Origin: Anaerolineales bacterium
GTDB lineage: Bacteria > Chloroflexota > Anaerolineae > Anaerolineales > Villigracilaceae
NCBI GenBank assembly: GCA_025966435.1
Contig: JAICRQ010000285.1
Location: forward strand, 1 to 5,025
Length of the DNA: 5,025 nucleotides
Reading direction: 5' to 3'
A program made the position numbers and the translations under genes. The notes under the pieces were generated by a model. The model saw only the letters and a program-made list of their open reading frames with translations. It searched no databases and was not told where the DNA came from. This document shows, piece after piece, positions 1 through 5,025 of this stretch; position 1 is the stretch's first letter; each line of letters opens with the position of its first letter.

Positions 1-895
1 ATTCCTGACGGAACGCACTGTAGCCCTGCTCCACGCCCGACGATGTGGTTGGTTTGCCGCGCAGCAGTTCGGCATGTACGTGTTTGAGCAAGCCATTGCT
101 CATGGCGCTCGGCACATCAAGGGCAAGGTGGAGGGTGTTGATGTTGTAGAGAATAAAATCAGATCGGTCCGAGTTAGAGTCCATGATGAGATCCATACCA
201 TTGAGACTCAAAAGTTTGTGATTGCCGCAGGACCGTTGCAGAAAGAGGTATGCAGGATGACTGGGGTTGAGATTCCTATCGAGTGTGAGCTGCATCTCAA
301 AGTCGTTTTCAATGACCCGAAGCATGTCTTCCCGCGAAATATGGGATTGTTGATCTGGAACGATCCCGTGAAATTACCCTGGTCTGATGAGGAACAGGAA
401 GCCCTCGCGGAGTCTGACGAAATGGGCTGGCTGTTGAATGAGCTTCCCGTGGGCTTGCATGGTCGCCCGGAAGGCGAGGGCGATATGTTTCTTTTGCAAT
501 GGGTATATCATCCATTGGAAACCGTCGAGGCGATCTTTCCCGTCCCGCTTGATTCGCAATTGCCTGAAGTTGCTTTGCGCGGCATGGCAACGGTTTTGCC
601 GGGTCTTGCCGCCTATTTCAACCGCATCCCCAAACCCTTTGTCGATGGTGGCTATTACGCGCGCACCCCGGAGAATCGTCCATTGGTTGGACCGCTTTCG
701 GTGAAAGGCGCGTATATCATCGGCGGGCTAGGCGGGTTTGGGATGATGGCATCGTGTGGCGCTTCGGATTTGCTGGCGAAACACATCGCTGGCGTGGAAT
801 TGCCCGGATATGCCCCTGCGTTTTTACTGAGCCGCTATGACGATCCCAGTTACCAAAAGATGATTCGCCAATGGGGCGCGTCTGGGCAACTCTAG
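1..895 (+). CDS. FAD-dependent oxidoreductase, DAO family (3' part of gene)
   Basis: The reading frame is open from base 2 and ends at TAG 893-895, so the visible part is 297 residues of a gene that starts outside the window. The ATG at 74 is internal: the frame before it reads RRCGWFAAQQFGMYVFEQA, which looks like the middle of a DAO-fold protein (glycine/D-amino acid or sarcosine oxidase-like). Other family-like signs are the strand KFVIAAGP (about bases 212-235), the substrate-domain end DGGYYARTPENRPLVGP (about 644-694), and the glycine-rich C-terminal FAD-contacting segment IIGGLGGFGMMASCGASD (716-769). Known members use FAD to oxidise C-N bonds of amines or amino acids. The N-terminal Rossmann GxGxxG motif would lie outside the window and the substrate cannot be told. 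There is no signal peptide or membrane segment in the visible part. It converges on metA and has no evident link to methionine synthesis. The family is fairly sure, the substrate unknown. Confidence 0.85.
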   Translation, partial: FLTERTVALLHARRCGWFAAQQFGMYVFEQAIAHGARHIKGKVEGVDVVENKIRSVRVRVHDEIHTIETQKFVIAAGPLQKEVCRMTGVEIPIECELHLKVVFNDPKHVFPRNMGLLIWNDPVKLPWSDEEQEALAESDEMGWLLNELPVGLHGRPEGEGDMFLLQWVYHPLETVEAIFPVPLDSQLPEVALRGMATVLPGLAAYFNRIPKPFVDGGYYARTPENRPLVGPLSVKGAYIIGGLGGFGMMASCGASDLLAKHIAGVELPGYAPAFLLSRYDDPSYQKMIRQWGASGQL

Positions 896-910
896 TGACC
901 TACAGTTTAT

Positions 911-1828
911 TCAAGGAATTTGATTGACGTCATAGGGGGTAACTTGGTACACATAGTAATTCAGCCAATTTGAGAACAATAGATTCGCGTGTCCTCGCCA
1001 GCGGACGTTTGGTGTTTGTTTAGGATCATTTTGGGGATAGTAGTTCAGTGGGACATGAATCGGCAATCCCTTATTCACATCGCGGTCGTATTCGCCTTTT
1101 AAGGTAAACGGATCGTATTCAGAGTGACCGGTCACGAAGATGTGGCGTCCGTCTTGTGTGGCAAGGATGTACAGCCCTGCCTCGTCTGATTCGGCGAGGA
1201 TGTTCAGATCATCGATTCTTTCCACGTCCGCGCGGCGGATTTCAGTGTGGCGCGAGTGTGGGGCAAGGAAGATGTCGTCGAAGCCGCGCAGCAGACTCTC
1301 GGTTGGCGATAGAACCTGATGTTCGTACACACCGAACATCTTATGCGGCAGATCATATTTTGGGATGCCGTAGCGATGGTAAAGTCCCGCCTGCGCGCCC
1401 CAGCAAATGTGGAACGTGGACTCGACGTTGGTTTCCGCCCAATCCATGATGTCGGTCAGCTCATCCCAATACTGGACCTCCTCAAAGGGCATTTGCTCTA
1501 CAGGCGCACCTGTGATAATCAGTCCGTCGAACTTTTCCTGATGGATGTCATCGAACGTGAGGTAATGATTGAGCAAATGCTCTGCATCCACATTTTTGGA
1601 TTCGTGCGTCGCTGTGTGCAGCAGCGTCACTTCCACTTGCAGGGCAGAATTGGAAAGCAGCCGCAGGAGCTGCGTTTCCGTGGTGATTTTCGTCGGCATG
1701 AGATTCAGGATCGCCACGCGCAGCGCGCGAATATCCTGATGAATGGCGCGCTCTTCGTCCATGACAAAAATATTTTCGCGTTCCAGTGTCGCGCGGGCAG
1801 GAAGGGTATTAGGAATTTTTACGGGCAT
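911..1828 (-). CDS. metA: Homoserine O-acetyltransferase (MetA/HTS family)
   Basis: The protein transfers an acyl group from acyl-CoA to the hydroxyl of homoserine, the committed step of methionine synthesis, and should be cytoplasmic. It has 305 residues, the usual length, and is collinear with characterised MetA proteins. The catalytic Cys142 lies in HICWGAQA, His235 and Glu237 in GHSEYD, and substrate-site residues Lys163, Ser192 and Arg249 are at the family positions. Residue 111 is Glu (ITGAPVEQ). In this family Glu at 111 goes with acetyl-CoA and Gly, as in E. coli, with succinyl-CoA, so acetyl transfer is inferred (the name metAA is also used). The ATG at 1828-1826 follows GGAG (1837-1834) with a 5-base spacer and aligns with the family N-terminus MPVKIPN. 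It lies 75 bases after metY on the same strand with no terminator between, so it is probably cotranscribed and under the SAM riboswitch upstream of metY. It is unrelated to the alpha/beta-hydrolase MetX that does the same reaction. Confidence 0.95.
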   Translation of the reverse strand: MPVKIPNTLPARATLERENIFVMDEERAIHQDIRALRVAILNLMPTKITTETQLLRLLSNSALQVEVTLLHTATHESKNVDAEHLLNHYLTFDDIHQEKFDGLIITGAPVEQMPFEEVQYWDELTDIMDWAETNVESTFHICWGAQAGLYHRYGIPKYDLPHKMFGVYEHQVLSPTESLLRGFDDIFLAPHSRHTEIRRADVERIDDLNILAESDEAGLYILATQDGRHIFVTGHSEYDPFTLKGEYDRDVNKGLPIHVPLNYYPQNDPKQTPNVRWRGHANLLFSNWLNYYVYQVTPYDVNQIP

Positions 1829-1837
1829 GAGAACTCC
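1823..1837 (-). promoter_or_regulatory. metA ribosome binding site and start, identical to that of asd
   Basis: The minus strand reads GGAGTTCTCATGCCC, with the Shine-Dalgarno core GGAG, a 5-base spacer, the ATG and the second codon. Exactly the same 15 bases occur at the asd start (4581-4595), and identity stops on both sides. It fixes the metA start. Confidence 0.8.
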
Positions 1838-1840
1838 AGG

Positions 1841-1898
1841 GTAAACAAGTAGACAAGGAAACAGGTCAAGTATGTATACCTACCTGTTTACCTATGTA

Positions 1899-1899
<1 letters not shown>
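1841..1899. repeat. Converging degenerate octamer array in the metY-metA gap
   Basis: On the plus strand four octamers run in phase: GTAAACAA (1841), GTAGACAA (1849), GGAAACAG (1857) and the weak GTCAAGTA (1865). They are followed by reverse-complement units: TGTATAC (1873-1879), CTGTTTAC (1884-1891) and CTATGTAC (1892-1899). The consensus is about GTARACAR. The halves make an inverted repeat: 1840-1852 pairs with 1880-1892 at 12 of 13 positions, and the mismatch is a G-U pair in the metY-metA mRNA, giving a 13-bp stem with a 27-base loop. No U-tract follows, so it is not an intrinsic terminator. The same kind of array lies between lysC and asd (4620-4690). Its function is unknown. It could be a mobile or slippage-generated intergenic repeat, or an mRNA-processing or stability hairpin. 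Confidence 0.7.
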
Positions 1900-3211
<1,312 letters not shown>

Positions 3212-3222
3212 TTACCCGCCCA

Positions 3223-3251
3223 TCAGAAGAGATTAAAAAAACCTCTTCTGA
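3223..3251 (-). repeat. Second, overlapping hairpin sharing the terminator 3' arm
   Basis: On the minus strand TCAGAAGAG (3251-3243), which includes most of the terminator's 3' arm, is a perfect 9-base reverse complement of CTCTTCTGA (3231-3223) just beyond the U-tract. The 11-base loop contains the U-run. The leader thus holds CTCTTCT, AGAAGAG, CTCTTCT in series. In read-through transcripts this hairpin could replace the terminator hairpin. It ends 20 bases before the metY ribosome binding site. Confidence 0.6.
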
Positions 3252-3266
3252 AAGTACAAGAAGAGG
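3235..3266 (-). terminator. Intrinsic terminator of the SAM-I riboswitch (expression platform)
   Basis: On the minus strand CCTCTTCT (3266-3259) and AGAAGAGG (3249-3242) form a perfect 8-bp stem with a 9-base loop, followed at once by seven U (3241-3235). It lies 16 bases after the aptamer and 44 bases before the metY ATG. Bases 3266-3261 (CCUCUU) can instead pair with GAGAGG (3287-3282), which overlaps the 3' strand of aptamer helix P1. This gives the expected switch: SAM-bound P1 frees the terminator, and without SAM an antiterminator forms. Confidence 0.9.
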
Positions 3267-3282
3267 CGCATACAAGACCATC

Positions 3283-3397
3283 CTCTCATCTTCCAGTTAA
3301 ACGGATATTGCTATCCTTCTGTCGGAGTTGGCACCTTAATGTATATCAGGTTGCCGAGGCGTCACAGGGCCGTTCCCTCAGCCTCTCTGGATAAGAG
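3283..3397 (-). promoter_or_regulatory. SAM-I (S-box) riboswitch aptamer upstream of metY
   Basis: The minus strand carries the class hallmarks in order. The P1 5' strand CTCTTATC (3397-3390) is followed by CAGAG, the kink-turn strand GAGGGA (3379-3374), GGCCCTGTGACGCC, then CGGCAACC closing P2. Next come AAGGTGCCAACTCC in P3 (core at 3335-3324), a P4 hairpin GGATA-GCAA-TATCC with a GNRA-type loop (3316-3303), and the P1 3' strand GATGAGAG (3290-3283), which pairs with the 5' strand with one G-U. This class binds S-adenosylmethionine and represses downstream methionine genes. The segment after GGCCC (UGUGAC) departs from the commonest UAUGAA/GAUGAA form, and the joining stretch between P4 and P1 (about 12 bases more than GAUGAGAG) looks longer than in compact examples. 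With the terminator after it, it should turn off metY-metA when SAM is plentiful. Confidence 0.96.
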
Positions 3398-3419
3398 CGA
3401 GTATTTAATTGTTAGCGGC

Positions 3420-3449
3420 AGTTTAACACGATGTAAGTCGGGTTGTCAA
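3420..3449 (-). promoter_or_regulatory. Probable sigma-70-type promoter of the riboswitch-metY-metA unit
   Basis: A perfect -35 box TTGACA (3449-3444) is followed by an 18-base spacer and TAAACT (3425-3420), 4 of 6 to TATAAT. An alternative -10, TTAAAC, gives 17 bases. Transcription would begin near 3413, about 16 bases before the aptamer's P1 strand, which is a sensible leader start. The -35 box lies inside the imperfect palindrome at 3432-3529. Confidence 0.7.
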
Positions 3450-3529
3450 CACCGTACTTGCGCTCGGTGCACACTGCCCCGGGCGCACACCTGTTCTGGC
3501 GTACGGTGCCAGGGAGTGCCCGACCTACA
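3432..3529. repeat. 98-bp imperfect palindromic element overlapping the asd stop
   Basis: The plus strand begins TGTAAGTCGGG (3432-3442) and ends CCCGACCTACA (3519-3529), reverse complements at 10 of 11 positions. Inside, CACCGTAC (3450-3457) and GTACGGTG (3501-3508) are perfect 8-base reverse complements. The centre (about 3458-3497) holds two adjacent imperfect 16-base direct repeats, each starting GTGTGC on the minus strand (12 of 16 identical). The right end includes the asd stop codon (3527-3525) and the left part contains the metY -35 box. The shape suggests a REP- or MITE-like repeat, or a 3'-end hairpin of the lysC-asd mRNA. No U-tract follows, so it is not a standard intrinsic terminator. 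It carries no gene. Confidence 0.65.
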
Positions 3530-4586
3530 GCAACCCTTCATTCACCAACAATTCCGCGTTATAGATCGAAGCACCAGCGGCACCGCGAATCGTATTATGA
3601 GAAAGCACCACAAACTTAAGACCCAGGATGGGATCGCGGCGGACGCGGCCGACAACGGTCGTCATGCCTTTGCCTGCCAACCGGTCGAGTCTGGGCTGAG
3701 GACGATCCGCTTCTTCCCGGACCTCAATCACCGGTCGAGGAGACGAAGGCAGATCCCGCGCAGAGTGATGCGAGGTGAATTCGCGCAAGGCTTGAATCGC
3801 TGCCTCTGGCTCAACAGCCTCTTCAAGCTTCACACTGGCACAGACAGTATGACCATCGATCACAGCCACACGATTTGTGTGTGCGCTGAATGTAATGTCT
3901 GCCATTTCAATTTTGTTTTCGTTCAATGTCCCGAGCATCTTGCGCGGCTCCCATTCCACTTTTTCTTCCTCGCCGCCGTTGGCAACGTTGGGGATGATAT
4001 TGTCCATGATATCCAGCGATGGGACGCCCGGATAACCCGCGCCTGAAAGCGCCTGCAGCGAAACCGCGATCACTTGTTTTACGCCAAAAGCATTATCTAA
4101 TGCCTTGAGCGCGATAGTGAGACCTGTGCTCGTGCAATTTGGATTGGTGACGATGCAACCGCTCCAGCCTCTGCTTGCACGCTGGTGTTTGACCAGTTGA
4201 ACATGGTCCGCGTTGATTTCCGGGAGCAGTAAGGGCACATCTATACCGCGCCGATAGGAAGATGCATTCGAACAGACCGCCGCGCCTGCCTGCGCAAATT
4301 GTGGCTCCACTTCGTTGGCAATCTCTGTGTGTAAAGCAGAGAAAATAATTTTCGCATCAATGCAATCTGTGGAGGCGGGCACGACCAACATGTCTCGCGC
4401 ATAAGCGGGCATTGGATCGTCCAGCACCCAGCGCGCGGCTTGTGAATATTTTTGTCCAGCGGACCGATCAGAGGCAGCGAGTGCCACGACCTTAAACCAC
4501 GGATGGTTATCCAGCAACGAAACGAAACGCTGACCCACTGAACCTGTGGCGCCGAGCACGGCTACGGGGATTTGAGAGAGGGGCAT
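3525..4586 (-). CDS. asd: Aspartate-semialdehyde dehydrogenase (archaeal/fungal-type)
   Basis: The enzyme reduces aspartyl phosphate to aspartate semialdehyde with NADPH, the second step of the aspartate pathway that leads to lysine, threonine and methionine. It has 353 residues. Visible signs are the NADP-binding loop VLGATGSVGQRF (10-21), the second-domain signature TNPNCTSTGL (147-156) with nucleophile Cys151, SGAGYPGVPSLD (181-192), and the probable base His246 in VIDGHTVCASVKL. The GATGSVGQRF start, the SGAGYPG motif and the length fit the archaeal/fungal-type subfamily rather than the E. coli type. The start is ATG 4586-4584, with AAGGAG at 4597-4592 and a 5-base spacer. lysC ends 92 bases upstream on the same strand, so a lysC-asd operon is likely. 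The gene ends in a palindromic element whose arm includes its TAG. metY begins 334 bases further on behind its own promoter and SAM riboswitch, so SAM is not expected to attenuate asd by that switch. Confidence 0.95.
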   Translation of the reverse strand: MPLSQIPVAVLGATGSVGQRFVSLLDNHPWFKVVALAASDRSAGQKYSQAARWVLDDPMPAYARDMLVVPASTDCIDAKIIFSALHTEIANEVEPQFAQAGAAVCSNASSYRRGIDVPLLLPEINADHVQLVKHQRASRGWSGCIVTNPNCTSTGLTIALKALDNAFGVKQVIAVSLQALSGAGYPGVPSLDIMDNIIPNVANGGEEEKVEWEPRKMLGTLNENKIEMADITFSAHTNRVAVIDGHTVCASVKLEEAVEPEAAIQALREFTSHHSARDLPSSPRPVIEVREEADRPQPRLDRLAGKGMTTVVGRVRRDPILGLKFVVLSHNTIRGAAGASIYNAELLVNEGLL

Positions 4587-4595
4587 GAGAACTCC
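4581..4595 (-). promoter_or_regulatory. asd ribosome binding site and start, identical to that of metA
   Basis: The minus strand reads GGAGTTCTCATGCCC, preceded by AA, so the Shine-Dalgarno is AAGGAG, stronger than in metA. The 15 bases match 1823-1837 exactly. It fixes the asd start. Confidence 0.8.
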
Positions 4596-4619
4596 TTATG
4601 AAAAATGAATTATGAAAAC

Positions 4620-4690
4620 ATATACAGGTAGACAGGTACACATGCAAACAAACGGAACTTGTTTACCTGTTTCCTCGTCTATTTGTCTAC
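4620..4690. repeat. Converging degenerate octamer array between lysC and asd
   Basis: On the plus strand four in-phase octamers point right: ATATACAG (4620), GTAGACAG (4628), GTACACAT (4636) and GCAAACAA (4644). After a 7-base centre (4652-4658), four point left: TTGTTTAC (4659), CTGTTTCC (4667), TCGTCTAT (4675) and TTGTCTAC (4683). Unit consensus is about GTARACAR on one strand. The last two units run into lysC and encode its final codons Val-Asp-Lys and TAG. The mRNA could form an 8-bp hairpin (GUAAACAA with UUGUUUGC, 7-base loop). The left-pointing half strongly resembles the reverse complement of the right-pointing half of the array at 1841-1872. Function unknown. It is the same kind of element as in the metY-metA gap. 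Confidence 0.7.
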
Positions 4691-5025
4691 GATCAGCCTG
4701 TGCAACGACCTGACCGCGCTTTCCGTATCCGCCGAATCCACGACGAGACTGATGGACACTTCCGACGAGCCCTGGGCAATGGCAAGCACATTGACACCGT
4801 TGGCTCCGAGCTGGCTAAAGACTCTGCCTGCCACACCCACCGTATGCCGCATCCCCGCACCGACGACCGTAATAATCGATACATCCTCGGTGGACCAGAC
4901 ACGGTCGATATCTTCGTCTTCCAATTCGTGGACAAACGCTCTTTCAAGCGCATCCAACACAGAGGGAGCAGTATCTGAAGGAACTGCAAAACAGATGGAT
5001 TGTTCGGAAGAGGCTTGCGTAATCA
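4679..5025 (-). CDS. lysC: Aspartate kinase, C-terminal ACT region (5' part outside window)
   Basis: The frame is open from the right edge to TAG 4681-4679, giving 114 residues of a gene that begins outside the window. The GTG at 4960-4958 is internal, because the frame before it reads ITQASSEQSICFAVPSD, the typical first ACT-domain segment of aspartate kinases. Fragment residues 47-112 form a second ACT domain with GAGMRHTVGVAGRVFSQLG (55-73) and VNVLAIAQGSSEVSISLVV (77-95), the allosteric amino-acid-binding motifs. The enzyme phosphorylates aspartate, and these domains normally bind lysine, threonine or both as inhibitors. Which one cannot be told here. The protein stops right after the ACT domain, so there is no fused homoserine dehydrogenase at its C-terminus. 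The kinase domain is not visible. It lies 92 bases upstream of asd on the same strand, a likely operon. Its last codons lie within an octamer repeat array. Confidence 0.92.
   Translation of the reverse strand, partial: ITQASSEQSICFAVPSDTAPSVLDALERAFVHELEDEDIDRVWSTEDVSIITVVGAGMRHTVGVAGRVFSQLGANGVNVLAIAQGSSEVSISLVVDSADTESAVRSLHRLIVDK

Noticed and set aside
74..76. ATG at 74 as the start of the oxidoreductase
   Set aside because: The frame is open to the window edge and the upstream residues match the interior of DAO-family proteins, so the start lies outside the window.
1319..1852. A 177-codon plus-strand open frame antisense to metA
   Set aside because: It mirrors the codon structure of metA, has no domain signs, and metA residues are well supported.
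3450..3529. Intrinsic terminator for lysC-asd in the strong palindrome after asd
   Set aside because: The inverted repeats are long and interrupted and no U-tract follows, so it is listed as a palindromic element only.
3339..4046. A 235-codon plus-strand open frame
   Set aside because: It runs antisense over the riboswitch, the palindrome and half of asd, has no recognisable domain, and asd has a clear motif-supported reading frame on the other strand.
4598..4618. AT-rich stretch before asd with CATAAT on the minus strand as a possible -10 box
   Set aside because: No convincing -35 hexamer is found 16-18 bases upstream, and lysC is close enough for cotranscription.
4958..4960. GTG as a start of a short stand-alone ACT-domain protein
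   Set aside because: The upstream in-frame residues ITQASSEQSICFAV are typical aspartate kinase sequence and the frame stays open to the edge. An internal start as in Bacillus-type small subunits cannot be excluded, but it would fall far upstream of here.

Overview
The window is a methionine and aspartate-family biosynthesis locus. All but the first ~900 bases is transcribed from the minus strand. In minus-strand order it holds the 3' end of an aspartate kinase gene (lysC), a complete aspartate-semialdehyde dehydrogenase gene (asd), a SAM-I (S-box) riboswitch with its own promoter and an intrinsic terminator, O-acetylhomoserine sulfhydrylase (metY) and a MetA-type homoserine O-acetyltransferase (metA). 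The 3' part of an unrelated FAD-dependent oxidoreductase gene of the DAO family lies on the plus strand at the left edge and converges on metA, with 15 bases between the two stop codons.

The genes form a pathway: aspartate to aspartyl phosphate (LysC), to aspartate semialdehyde (Asd), then, after a homoserine dehydrogenase step that is not visible here, homoserine to O-acetylhomoserine (MetA) and to homocysteine (MetY, direct sulfhydrylation). MetA has glutamate at position 111, the residue linked to acetyl-CoA rather than succinyl-CoA use, which agrees with the adjacent MetY. The riboswitch lies between asd and metY. SAM should therefore shut off the methionine branch (metY-metA) while the shared upstream steps (lysC-asd) escape this particular control.

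The organism cannot be named from the sequence alone. Moderate G+C, the archaeal/fungal-type Asd, the acetyl-type MetA with MetY, and a classical SAM-I leader with an intrinsic terminator suggest a Gram-positive-like or Chloroflexota (Anaerolineae-like) bacterium. This is inference.

The coding content is ordinary. The less expected material is between and at the ends of the genes. Two intergenic regions carry converging arrays of a degenerate octamer (about GTARACAR), one of which supplies the last codons and stop of lysC. A ~98-bp imperfect palindrome overlaps the asd stop codon and contains the -35 box of the metY promoter. A GC-rich hairpin encloses the metY stop codon. metA and asd share an identical 15-base translation-start segment. 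The riboswitch terminator has an extra downstream copy of its 5' arm that can form a rival hairpin. I see no phage, CRISPR, toxin-antitoxin, transposase or other clearly new system.
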